From Chrysoperla carnea (lineage: Eukaryota; Arthropoda; Insecta; Neuroptera; Chrysopidae), in contig NC_058342.1 in assembly GCF_905475395.1 (NCBI RefSeq), positions 31,950,140 through 32,014,139 of the forward strand: DNA of 64,000 nucleotides, given 5' to 3'. The notes under the pieces are model-generated. The model saw only the letters and a program-made list of their open reading frames with translations, did not search any database and was not told the DNA's origin. The position numbers and the translations under genes are program-made. Shown here piece after piece: positions 26,101-36,999 of this stretch; within the stretch, counting starts at the first letter, position 1; each line of letters opens with the position of its first letter.

Positions 26101-26971
26101 TTTTGTTTTAGGGTCTTATGGGTCATATTTTATGAAAAAATTCTCTAAATATTTAAGATTGAAATATCGGATCCACTTTTTCCATGGAATATTATTAACT
26201 TGAAAAAAAAAACCTAACGGAATAAATCCAAATGCGATCCATTTAGACCATTTTTCGTTTTTCTTTTTTCTTTTTTTTTTTAAACCAAACAAGACATATT
26301 TTCTAAAAAAATTTACGGTTTAGAATTGAATTGGAATTTTTCCCCAAGACTGTGATAGCCGTCCATTTTAAAATTATTAGCAATTTCGGTTACAATTGAT
26401 CATTTTATCAAACAGAAATATTTGTAAATAGACCGAAAATTATAAATATTAACTAGGATAATCAAAGAAAAATTTTAGATTACATTACTTGCTCCCACCC
26501 GGAATCTACGAAATAAAATCCAAGCAAAAAATAAAAATAAAAATATACAAAAACAAAAAATTATCCTGTCAATAAAAAATTTATACAGAGTACCCAAAAA
26601 TTGCAAAAAAAAAAATCAAAATGGATTATTCTAAAAAAAAATGAATGTTTTCCTATTTGTTTATAAAATGGTCCTTTTTTTGGTAAAAGTATCCAAAAAT
26701 GAGTACATTAATGATGATGACATATTAAAAATTTTCCATAGTTTACTAAATTAAAATAAAATTTAAAAAAATAAATGGAAAAATTTCAGATGAAAATGAG
26801 AAAATCAGATGACTTAAGAGTATGGTTAAGTTGTCAATGATACCATAATAATATTTCAGTACTTACGGGACTCCACGATATAAGATTATCTGTTTTTTCA
26901 TCATCAACCATTTTCCATAATTTATTCAGAAATGCAGGCACAGGTGCACCATTTTCAAATACCGGACGCAT
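20168..26971 (-). CDS. Hsf: Heat shock transcription factor
   Basis: Trimeric nuclear activator that binds nGAAn arrays in stress gene promoters. Exons in transcript order: 26971-26867, 25386-25278, 24776-24652, 23966-23760, 22245-21272, 21158-21053, 20792-20666 and 20373-20168, giving 652 aa with all phases consistent. The winged-helix DNA-binding domain spans residues 11-113, from [14 protein letters not shown] through recognition helix [17 protein letters not shown] (61-77) to VEKIKRK. HR-A/B trimerisation heptads run through exon 4 into exon 5 ([20 protein letters not shown], then [10 protein letters not shown]). [12 protein letters not shown] (about 202-213) matches the conserved basic motif. 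IKCE (Lys 442) fits a SUMO consensus. An HR-C-like helix ([16 protein letters not shown], 513-528) precedes an acidic C-terminal activation region. The start Met is the first of the conserved frame, though an upstream exon cannot be excluded. Confidence 0.96.
24084..24113 (+). repeat. End fragment of the TATGGAGGGTAGAG MITE
   Basis: TTATGGAAGGTAGAGATAAG here matches the terminal repeat of the complete element at 39288-39558, with one or two differences. It is directly followed by a subfamily A dispersed repeat. It lies in intron 3 of HSF. Confidence 0.55.
24132..24545 (+). repeat. Dispersed repeat, subfamily A (copy 2)
   Basis: Same head (CAATTGACTGAGTTAATTG, then TTGAAATACCATG) and same body as copy 1, with an internal deletion and a truncated 3' end. 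It lies in HSF intron 3, antisense to the gene. It contains a GACAGACAGACAGACAACC-like simple repeat near 24455-24480. Confidence 0.75.
24970..25245 (-). mobile_element. tRNA-derived SINE
   Basis: On the minus strand the element starts with a tRNA-like head. It carries a pol III A box (TAGCTCAGTTAGG, 25237-25225) and B box (GGTTCGATTCC, 25183-25173). A tRNA-unrelated body follows, with GAGGAGCTGATAAATGAAAT and TGTGTCCTTCGAGGACAGCC, then a 3' tail of ACCTAA units. It sits in HSF intron 2 in the gene's own orientation, with its 5' end about 32 bases past the exon 2 splice donor. A 5'-truncated copy of the same body lies at 63549-63686. Identity of the parent tRNA is not clear. Confidence 0.88.
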
Positions 26972-29099
26972 TTTCTTAATCGTTTCAATAAATACTATGG
27001 ATTTAGCACTCAATATTATGATAAATTTTCCTTTAAATTTTCTGTTTGTATATAATAATGTAAAATGTGTTATGTATTATATTACAACTTTAACAAAGTT
27101 TCACTTCAATATAGGACTAATGAATTTCACTGAACGACAACGTTGTGTTACATGTGCGCTTGCGTTTTTTCTACCCCACCAACACAAGTCACGTTGTAGG
27201 CAGCGTGTTATTTCGTTGTTCATAGTCGTTTCACATTTTTATTGATATTTTGTATGAGTTTAAAATAAAACAGATGCAGATACAGTACTTCAGACAATGA
27301 CGAGCTGTTTTGTTATTGGTCGAGAAAATGGTGTTATCATGATGCAATCTTTTTTGTGTATAATTTTCTTGAATATCCTACGTTTTCGTCCCAACAACAT
27401 TCCAAGATCGATAAAGCCTAACCAGTTCTAAACAACGATCATCGATCTGATGCTACGTCAGAAGAAGGAAATTAAGTTCCCACAGTGGTCCAATAATTCC
27501 AACAGTGGTAGTGGAGGCTTGGCAGAGATTTTTCATCTATACATTTAGATTTTTAATCTTTTGCCAGGTCGTTTACTTTCAATTGTTCAATATTCAACGT
27601 AATCTGGAAGTGATTAACTGAGGCACACATTATTATTGACCCTGATGGCACAACTACGTTAAGAATAACCTGGATCAGATCATTCTGTGGTCAGATGCGT
27701 TGGGTTGAGGACTATTTTTAAGAATTGTTTAATAAAAGTGTTTTTTTTTCCTTAAAAATGGTATATTTTTTGATTAGTGCATTTTCTTCTCATTTGAATT
27801 GTTTTACAAAATAAGCTCAGAGATAAAACTTATTCAAGCCCAATAAGTACTAAAAATTCACTCGTTCCAAATTTAGTGCAATTCAAAAATTTTTTTATAT
27901 TAATTTTCAAACTTCAATATGTCGAAAATTAAGCAAAAACTCAAAAAAATTTTATTGTAAGTGTTCAGCAAATCTCACCGAATTCAATAATTCTAGGGAA
28001 GGCATTACGCCATCGTCAAAATTCATTTTTCAACGGGTTTCATGAAGTAAAAATAAAAATTCCGATGCACTTATTTAATTCATTTTAAATGCATTTTTTT
28101 CATGATAAAGAGTACATTGCCCTTTAATTAAACGACTTATTTATGTGTAGAAAAACAGGCTCAAAAGTTAATTATACTTAATTCATTTGTTATCATTAAT
28201 TTCCTTTGGAAAAATTATATTATCTTGATCTACCTAAATAGAGGGGTGATGGGTCAATAAATGGGAACATTATTTTGTCCTTGATCTGAAAAGGTTAAAA
28301 AAATCGATATAATATATCGATATATATATCTCCTCAATTTTATATTCAAAAATATGTTTAACGGAAAATTAGCCTTTGTGTGTACATTTGTCGATTGACG
28401 TTAATTTATAATTAATCCGAACTTGGATAATTTAGTAATTTATTCGGCATTAACGGTTTGACGTGAGCAGAACTTATTATAGAATACTGCAACGGTGAAA
28501 CAGGTCAAATTGGACGAAAGTTGGCTTAATCCACAATGAAAACTATTTCTAAATTTGTGGAAAATTTTCGAATTAAAACTTTTTTATATGGACCTTCAAC
28601 TATAATAAAAATAAAATTATTAAAAATTATTCAGTAATTGAAATTTAAATCCATTCAATGTGATTTTAAATGGAATATTTTGAGAATTAAGAAGTACAAT
28701 TTCAATATAAATATGAAAGTAGTAGAATTAAGAATGTTTATTAAATCAATATTGCATGTGGTGACATCTATTTTAATTTATATACATTACTTTGTTTACT
28801 ACGCTGTAGCTGTACAGATATACAATCATAATAATAACATGTCTAGCCTCTATATGTATCGGTATTATATACCGGGTGTGACTCTAAATATTGTTGTTGT
28901 AATGTTTTAAGGCATGGAATGATTCATTCAGCACGTTGAAATCCATGTGTTCTACCGGTAGTCATTGCACATTTAAATTTCAGCACCCAAAACTACAGAG
29001 AGAGCTACAATTATTTATTATTACTATTTTTTATATTTTTTGGATTAAAATTATTTCAGAAAGTGAATTTTTACTCAAATTGGAGACAAGAAATTTTAC
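26972..29099. other. HSF upstream region and gene-free DNA
   Basis: The HSF promoter should lie here. On the minus strand a TTCAGTG initiator-like word occurs near 27130-27136, about 160 bases upstream of the start codon, in locally less AT-rich DNA (27140-27240). That assignment is only a suggestion. No other gene is supported; the open frame at 28638-28910 is low-complexity AT-rich sequence. Confidence 0.3.
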
Positions 29100-29560
29100 C
29101 AATCAATTTTTTTAAAGGGTAACCTTTTGAAAAAATCGAAAAATTCCCAAAAATTTTTTTGTTTCGAAATTTGATAAAACTTAGTTTATAAGATAATTTT
29201 AACCCGAAAAATTCAAAAATCGGGTTAATTTGGTGATTGAGCTATAAGTTCCTGAGAAAAACGATATCTTTGATCGATTTTTGATGTTATCTCGAAAACT
29301 ATTCCTTCAATCACCAAATGAACCCGATTTTTGAATTTTTTGGGTCAAAAATACCTTCCGAAACAAAAAAATTTTTATAAATTTTTCTATTTTTTTGAAG
29401 GGGTACACCCCTTGAAGGGGTACCCCTTGAAGGGGTACACCCCTCGGAAATTTTTCGTTTCCGATTTGGATAAAACTCATGATATACGATAATATTGATC
29501 CAAAAAATTCAAAAATTGGTTTCATTTAACAATTGGAAGGGTAATTTTCGAGATAACGTC
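29100..29560. repeat. Palindromic repeat family, dispersed copy with triple palindrome
   Basis: The left half has GAAAAATCGAAAAATTC-like and AATCGGGTTAATTTGGTGATT words, and the right half has their near reverse complements (AATCACCAAATGAACCCGA). At 29396-29448 three GGGGTAC(A)CCCC palindromes follow each other, separated only by TTGA. It is related to the tandem array at 9575-10510. Confidence 0.65.
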
Positions 29561-29764
29561 CCAAAGGTCCAGTGTTAAGAAACGTATAAAATTATAAATT
29601 CCTAAGGAAATGCTCTCATCAAAAGTTCATATTTCCCTGCTCCCACAAAATTATCTAAAGTCACACTTTGGGATGGACAAAATTGGTCCATAACTTTTAT
29701 CAATCTTAACCTATCCTTTAAACAGTAAAACATAGAAGTCCGAACACACAAAAAACAAGTGAGA

Positions 29765-29920
29765 ACAAACAATTAACTGAGTTAATTGTTGAAATACCAT
29801 GTATAAAAATTGTTGATTGTCACCAGTGCTAGCGTTATTTTTAATAAACTAGAAAAGTTTGAATAACCAACACAATTATGGCAACCTTTCAGCCACCATT
29901 TTGATTTTCGGAGTTTTTTA
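29765..29920 (+). repeat. Dispersed repeat, subfamily B (copy 1)
   Basis: It starts with CAATTAACTGAGTTAATTG and TTGAAATACCATG, as in subfamily A. It then switches to a different body containing ACCAACACAATTATG and CAACCTTTCAGCCACC. The second copy of this body is at 62943-63092. Confidence 0.6.
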
Positions 29921-30520
29921 AAACTATTTTCTGGAAATTTTTTGTTTGATTTTGAGAATATTTTACAAGATTAGTTTAAGGTACCTGCAAATTTTCAACT
30001 CCTTATCTTTTATAGTTTTGAAGAAAATGGACATCAAAGTTCTGCCCTAATTTGCACCCACATTAGTAAAAAATTTACGAAAAAATATTTCAAACAACTT
30101 TTTTTACAGAAACATCTAAGATTGATTGTTTTAATAAGAATAATTGTTTAATGTTTTTTTAATTTAAAAAATTTTTGATACTATTCCGATTTTTTAGCCA
30201 GCCTATATATATATATATGTATATTGATAATAGAACAGTGCATGATGGGCTAACTTCGTTTTGTTGTTATTGGTTACTGTTAAAAACTATTTATTTACAT
30301 GATTACAACATTTTATTACTAGATTTATCCATTGATTCTTATCAAAACGGATAAGAAATCAAATGCTATCACTATTGACATTACGAACTTGGCCGTATCT
30401 TAGAAACTGAATGTTGTGCGAGTGCGGATTGGATAAATCAAAAACAGTCAATTCTTACAACTTATAACATACGGAAATCGTAAGCTTTAGTAAGTGATTC
30501 TGCAAAATCATTCCAAAATA

Positions 30521-32957
30521 ATGGTACGTGCATGGTATTTGGGTAAAATTAAGGATGATCAACGTTTGGAGAATCATCGAGATCCAGAACAATTTATCGA
30601 TTTAAAAGATTTGTACGTGAAATCGGGTGTTGAACATTTTGAGGTATGTGTTTTTTTTTGTGCTTGTTTATGTTTGGATTCTTGCAAACCCCACTATTTT
30701 TTATTACCTTTCTAAATATGTGTTACATAACCTGAAATGTTCTGTCAAATTGTTTTGTGACGTTAAGTCGTTGAAATTATTTCTGGTCGGCTGTATTGAA
30801 TGTATAAAATATGTTTTAATTGTTTAAAGAGGCCCTATTTTAGGATTTAAATGGAATTTGGGGACAAGAAACATTTTATCTACTAATATTTTTTTGAATT
30901 TTGAACGATTTCGAACGGTTTTGATTTTTATTTTTAGGCCCAACTTACCTATTCAACATCTTAGTTTACTTTTTCCCCAAAAAAATCCACTGTAATTTTT
31001 CTCCAAATTAGGAATAAAAGGGAGACTTTCTGCTCGGTTTAAAATGCTCTGGAATGTACAAAAAAATATTCACTTGTTCGATAAAGCCTTCAATTTACAT
31101 ATTTTTGAAAATTCGATGAAAATTTTGTATACAGAATAATTTACGGAAAGAATTTTATTTTCGGACCTTACCTACCTACTATGCCATCAAGGTCAATTTA
31201 TAAAATTGTATGAAGAAGGTCTTAACAGATTAGGAGATAATCTGAAAAACCAACAATTAAAGGCATGGACCAGCTACGAGCGAGGGCGAATCGCCAAAAG
31301 CCTGTTGGGTGATAACCTGAACAAGTTCCAACATCAGATTGGAAAAAGACAATCTCCCGCGTGTGACAGATGCGGAGAAAATTCAGAAGAAACATCGATC
31401 CACTTTCTCTGTTACTGCCCGGCGCTCATACAGCAGCGAAGCAAATGGTTTGGTCCGGCCATAGTCGAACCAGAAGAAATTAGGAAACTCAGCGCTAGGC
31501 AAATCCTGGGTTTCAGTACATCAGTTGGTTATAATAGCCACTGAAAAGCGTAGCGGGGATAGAGTACAAGGGTCTATTTGACTAGCTGCTCTGAATCATT
31601 GCTTCGAGGCGCGATGCTCGAGCATGGCCTGCAAGGGCAAAAATTATAAAATTGTATTAGAATTTTGTTACGGAATTCAATGACTTTTTTAGCTGAATTT
31701 GAACTCCCTGACATTTTAAGGTATTCCAGTAATGTGGTCACCATGAATGAATATAATTTTCGTCTTTTTTAGTCCAAAATTTGGTTGTAATTCTATCGAT
31801 TTTCCCTAATCTTGTCTAAAAAAAAATCGGAATAAATTTTTTGTTTCTAATTTCGATAAAATTGACCATATCGGGAAAATGAAATAAGAAAATCGTGTAA
31901 CTTTAGTTTCTGTCTCTAGATACCAGTAAATGACTATGAAAACAATGATTATTTGCAAAGTTTACGACAAGGAATGGGAATCACTTACTGCGATGAGATC
32001 ACGTGCTCAAAAGAATGTATGTCGAATTATGAGGAGAAATTGAGAATATTTTTCGAGGAACATTTGCATACTGATGACGAAATCCGTTATGTCTTGGATG
32101 GATCTGGTTATTTTGATGTACGAGATGCAAACGATGAATGGATTCGAATTGAAGTGACCCCCGGCGATTTATTAATAATACCAGCTGGAATTTATCATCG
32201 CTTTACTCTTGATACAAATGTAAGTCTTTTTTTGGCACACCAGAGAGTTTCTTGGTAAGACTTTCTTTGCCATGAACCGATTTTGATGATTCTTACGTCA
32301 ATCGATTTGTCTTAATCTTCCCAGGACCACTGAAGATATGGCAGTTTATCGGAAAATTTAATATGGCGACCACCAGACGCCATATGTGAAAAAGAATAAA
32401 TTGAAAGTCTACGAAATATGTTAAGTAGGGGTATCCTTGAATACTTATTAGACAAATGGATTGAAATTTGTTGCATCAGATAGAAAATAAAATTCTAAGA
32501 CGAAAATTCTTCTTCCATTTTTTGATCCGATGCACATACACTCATTCCTTCCTAGACATTCACACACACCAGCGGAACGTTGAAGCACCTCCTCCCCCTC
32601 ATCGCTCAGATCAAATCAAAAAATGAAAGTGGATTTTTCACCTAAGAATTTTATTTTCTACCTGATGCAATAAGGACATCCGTTTTGGTGATGGGACACC
32701 CTGTATAAAGATTGGTGTCTCTAGAATGTAAAAATTGAAGGAATACCAAAAATTTTCTTTGCTTCCTTAAAAGAGAAGTCTTCGGCTTTAAAAGACACGT
32801 TAAAATATTAATAAAAATTTTTTGTCCACAGAATTATATAAAGGCCAAACGTTACTTTGTGGGTGAACCAGTTTGGACGCCACATAACCGTCCAGCGGAT
32901 CACATGGAATGTCGTCAAGAATATTTGGAGAAACTCCAATCATTAGTTCAACAATAA
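30521..32957 (+). CDS. ADI1: Acireductone dioxygenase
   Basis: Cupin-fold metalloenzyme of the methionine salvage pathway. With iron it converts acireductone to 2-keto-4-methylthiobutyrate and formate. Coding exons are 30521-30643, 31920-32219 and 32832-32957, giving 182 aa against about 179 in vertebrates. The start MVRAWYLG is the family's conserved N terminus. The in-frame codons upstream lack an ATG. The metal ligands are all present: His89 and His91 in [14 protein letters not shown], Glu95, and His134 in [11 protein letters not shown]. The C-terminal exon carries the conserved [18 protein letters not shown] polyadenylation signal AATAAA lies at 33049-33054. Intron 1 (1276 bases) contains a LINE fragment in the sense orientation. 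The enzyme is cytosolic and may be nuclear, as in other animals. Confidence 0.98.
31212..31643 (+). mobile_element. 5'-truncated LINE, second copy, with internal deletion
   Basis: Same element as 1832-2490, here in ADI1 intron 1 on the sense strand. It begins just before [20 protein letters not shown], keeps the [19 protein letters not shown] knuckle and ends ORF2 at 31544 with a short 3' UTR. Relative to the first copy it lacks about 30 codons between AKSLLG and DNLNKF; the junction shows a short TGA microhomology and keeps the frame. A perfect 14-base target duplication, TTATAAAATTGTAT, lies at 31198-31211 and 31644-31657. Confidence 0.9.
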
Positions 32958-34982
32958 TTAATTATTATGAACGATAATTAAAAAGTGAATCGAATCAGAT
33001 TTTGTTAACCAAATTTTTTTGGATCAGTTTTCATCGAAGTAAATTTATAATAAAAATTTATTGTTATGTTTGTACAAATTTGAGATATTAATACATATTT
33101 TTTGATTATAAAAATTTTCTGGACTTTCTTTTTCTTGTTGATATCTTCAAACAAATATATGGGGTGGGGGGAGAGGGGGTCTTAGAATAGTTTACCATAA
33201 GCCGAATACTATTTTATCCATGTAAGTTGGTTTTTTTTTTTAAATTGTGGATTCGTAACCAAATAAAAGTAAATAAATATTTGTTATTTTTTAGCCTAAT
33301 TTAATGTGTGTGTGTGCGTCTGTCTGTTTGTGGCATCGTAGCTATTAAACAAACGAACCGATTTTGATTTTTTTGTTTTATTTCGCTGTTAGGTGAGTTA
33401 AATCGGATAAATTTTATTTGAAAGGATTCTGATGACGCCACAACGTTTTTCAACATTTTTGTGAACAGTCCAATACTAATTTTATTCGTTTGTGGGTAAA
33501 AAGTTCGAACATCGAGCAAAAACTATTAACTTGGAATGAATCATGTTTTGTTTGAAAATGTTGCGTCACTAAAACTCATAACTTTTTGAAATAAATAATT
33601 TTTTGAATTGTTTCCAAACATTGTAATGCAAGTGTTTATAAACACTGGTCAAGTAATTTAAGTTTTACTTTTATTACAGAGTGTTTAAGGTATAATGTTT
33701 AGTAATGACACAAATTATTATCGAATATCAGACTTCTTTCACATTATCAGCAAACATTTATTGCCCAAGAAAACATAAACCTTGAAAACTATTTCCCGAG
33801 GTTATTTCGTGAAGTATTTTCGTACCTGTGTTTTTTATGAAATTTTTAACTCGTAAAATGTTTCATACTACTTCTGATCAATGCCTTCGCCAGCCAAACG
33901 GCCAGAGAGGGGGAAATCTGAAGAAAAAAAAGCAGACAGTTTTAGAGGGTCCTGAGTGTTAAAAACGGCAAAACAAATTTTTGCTTTTTTCCTAAGCATG
34001 TGATTTCATTTGACAGATTTAACAGAGATTACGAACGATAACTCGAGAATAGACATCGAGCTGAAATTTATGTCTCTTGAAAATATTAACAATTTTCCTG
34101 GAACATTTTGTACATTTAGAAAATTTATGCATTCATTAGCAGTGAAAATTTTGAAGGTATATAGGTGTGTTACTTGTTTGATGGTTATTGAACTTTTGTT
34201 CTATTTTTCGAAAACCGCATATTTTTGGCAGAAATTCATTCAATTATTGACAATTATAAATAAATAATTTCTCTCAATTTCAGTTGCCTTGAATTCGGCG
34301 ACAAGACAGCTGCATTTAATAACAAAAAGTATTTTAAATTGACGATCTAGAAAAATCGATTAGTCCAGGCGCTGCCATATTTAGTCTATGCGTAGTCGTT
34401 TTACGAAACGTCTCTATAAAAGTTCTTTCGTATGACCAATTCTCTTCGATGCTCTAATGGGGGAACAAATCTGTTGTCATTTCTAGAATGAGGAAACTTC
34501 CGAATGAATTCCTAAGGTTGCAACTTTACTCTCACGGCGAAAAAAAAAATTCTTTTTACTAGAATCATGAAAATTACAATCAAAATTGTAATTATCTTGG
34601 AAATACAAAGGTGAAAAGCTTCTTGAGTTATCAAAACCCTATATTTATAGATTGAATCGACCTTATTCGAATTTGCAGTCTATGTGCTTAACCAGCTGTT
34701 TGCCAAAAGTGGGGACAATCAGAATTTTTGGTTCTAATCGAAGGGGAGGCAAATCCACGTTTTATAGTCTAAAAATTTCAGAAAATATAACAGTAATTAG
34801 ATAGATATAAATGCATGGTCAGTCTACCTTCAGGGTGGGGCAGCTGACCACTCTTGCCGTCCCCTTGAGATGTTCATAATTCATGTATTTTTTCCATCAT
34901 GCTATTACCTTCAAAAAATAGCATTAGTTTACGCAAAGCGTTTATTAAACGGGGAGAGCAAAATAAACATTTAAAACAATTG
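32958..34982. other. ADI1 3' flank and gene-free DNA
   Basis: The ADI1 3' UTR occupies the first 100 bases or so, with AATAAA at 33049-33054. Beyond it I see no gene. The open frames at 33301-33519 and 34010-34267 are AT-rich and unrelated to any family I recognise. Confidence 0.4.
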
Positions 34983-35496
34983 AAAACAAACAATTGACTG
35001 AGTTAATTGTTGAAATACCATGCAGACAGTGCTGATTACTCTATGACATTACACATACATATATGTCACACATACATAACTGATATTCCCATATAATACA
35101 TACTATACAATTTACGCCTAATTTTCGACCTCACAGGTAAACAGTGATATTTACTAAAAAATATTTCAAACAAAAGTTGTTTATTTTTCGATAAGGAACA
35201 ATTTTTACATTTAATCTTTTGTTTTATGTCTAACGGTTTACAAGATGGGTCCTACGGATCCAAGACCCAATTGTCCTATGTTGCTCATTTACGAACTCAA
35301 CCTCACTTTTTACGTCCCGAATACGCTGTAAAAATTTCAGCTTGATATCTTTTTTCGTTTTTGAGTTATCGTGTTGGCAGACGGACGAATAATCGGAAAT
35401 GAACTAATTAGGTGATTTTAAGAACACCTAAACCAAAATTTTGTTCGTCTCAATATTTTTAAGCGTTACAAACTTGGGACTAAAGTTGGTATACCT
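34983..35496 (+). repeat. Dispersed repeat, subfamily A (copy 3)
   Basis: It has the head CAATTGACTGAGTTAATTG and the complete subfamily A body, including CTAACGGTTTACAAGATGGG, CCTCACTTTTTACGTCC and GACTAATTAGGTGATTTT-like words. It ends near GTTGGTATACC. Confidence 0.75.
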
Positions 35497-36292
35497 TACA
35501 TTAATATATTAATTTTCAACCCTTTCATTGAGAAGGTAATTAATTCATTAGGTATTTTCATTAATTTGTGAAAAGAACTAAAATTTAATTAAAGCCTGTA
35601 TAATCCCCTCCAAAATTTAATTCGAGATACGCGTCTGATTTTTAGTAACGCCACTGATTGTGAATCCAATAGTTACGATACTGATTAGTATCAAATAAAA
35701 ATAATAATTTATAATATTTATAGACAATTAAATATTGAAATAAAACACTAATTATTAACACGAATTGGAAATTTATTTTATAAATTGTATCGAATTTAAA
35801 TTAATAATCAATCAAACTGCAATAAATGAAATATATATTATCTATAGAATTCTTGAATACGATATTTTAAAATATTAAAATGAACAAGTGCTTATCATCG
35901 TGGGTAAAACTGACTGGGAAACTTTTTCATACGTTCATATTTCACACACTACAAAAACATGTTTTTTTTTTTAATATTTCAAACATTTCAAATCGATCAA
36001 TCAAGTTTACTCAATGTTTGTTTGATTTAAACTTAGTTACTTATTAACGTTTGAAGAAGTCGTGCTTCCAAAGTGTATTTTATTAATTCAATTTTAATAA
36101 GTTCATTTACAAAAAAAATTAATTTATAGTTTTTATCTTTACTTTAAACTTTAAAACCATTTTGCGTAACTTACTTAAGTGTGAGTGAGTGAATAGGACT
36201 ACTTGAAATTAAATACCAACTTAAACTTGGTTTTTTAAACCGCGAAATTTTAAAATAAGTGTAAGTTATTTTTTTTTTTTTAATCGTTTTTA

Positions 36293-36823
36293 TTAAGGGG
36301 AGATTCTACTTTAGACTTATATTAAAGTTATTTTAAATAATTTTTACTTAGATTATTTTAAGTAATTATTACCTAATTAAAAATGTTTTTAAACATTATT
36401 TTAAATTTTTTTTAAGGGGAGATTCTAGTTTAGAATACACAAAATTTTGTATCTGTATCTGAAGTTCACTTTAAGATACAATATACATTTAAAATATATC
36501 TACCCTGGTGGAAAAAATATTTGAAAAAAGAATAAGTCTTAATAAGTCTTAGGAAACTCTGGAAAAGTCTTAGAAACTTTAAAAAAATATTAAGAACTCT
36601 GAATAACTCTGAATTAGACTAGTTGAGACGTTGAGAAATTCAAAGTTCCTAAGACTTTTTCAGAATTTCTTATTCTTCTTCAAATATTTTTTCCACCAGA
36701 GTAGATACTTAAAAAATAATAGTATCTAAATATAAATACAAGATACAAAAAGTCTAGATATTTGTGTCTACATAGAATACAGCACTGTTTTTTTTGATGC
36801 TTTAGACTAGAATCTTCCCTTAA
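36293..36823. mobile_element. Nested fold-back elements
   Basis: The outer ends TTAAGGGGAGATTCTAGTTT (from 36412, with a near-duplicate from 36293) and the reverse complement of the right end at 36801-36823 (TTAAGGGAAGATTCTAGTCT) form terminal inverted repeats. Inside, 36498-36536 and 36672-36707 form a second inverted repeat with CTGGTGGAAAAAATATTTGA. This is two nested palindromic elements, or one with complex arms. No coding sequence is seen. It lies just upstream of the Dispatched gene. Confidence 0.65.
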
Positions 36824-36952
36824 ACACATATTTTAACTGAATATATAATTCTTGTTTATTATATTTAGCTTGCAAATTTTTGATTTGTTTATATACATAA
36901 TTAAAATTATGGATTATAATAAAAACAATATTTAAAATATTATTTTTGTTAG

Positions 36953-36999
36953 GCAACTGATTTTACCGATGTGTTAAATTAAGCGGATTTGTTGGAAAA
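36953..36999 (+). other. Possible Dispatched 5' UTR segment
   Basis: TTTTTGTTAG at 36943-36952 looks like a splice acceptor 47 bases before the start codon, so the start exon may be preceded by a non-coding exon further upstream. This is suggestive only. Confidence 0.3.

Noticed and set aside
11828-26971. Functional link between adjacent eEF1B-delta and HSF genes
   Set aside because: A mammalian long eEF1B-delta isoform has been reported to act at heat shock elements, but it depends on a vertebrate-specific exon not seen here. Adjacency alone is not evidence.
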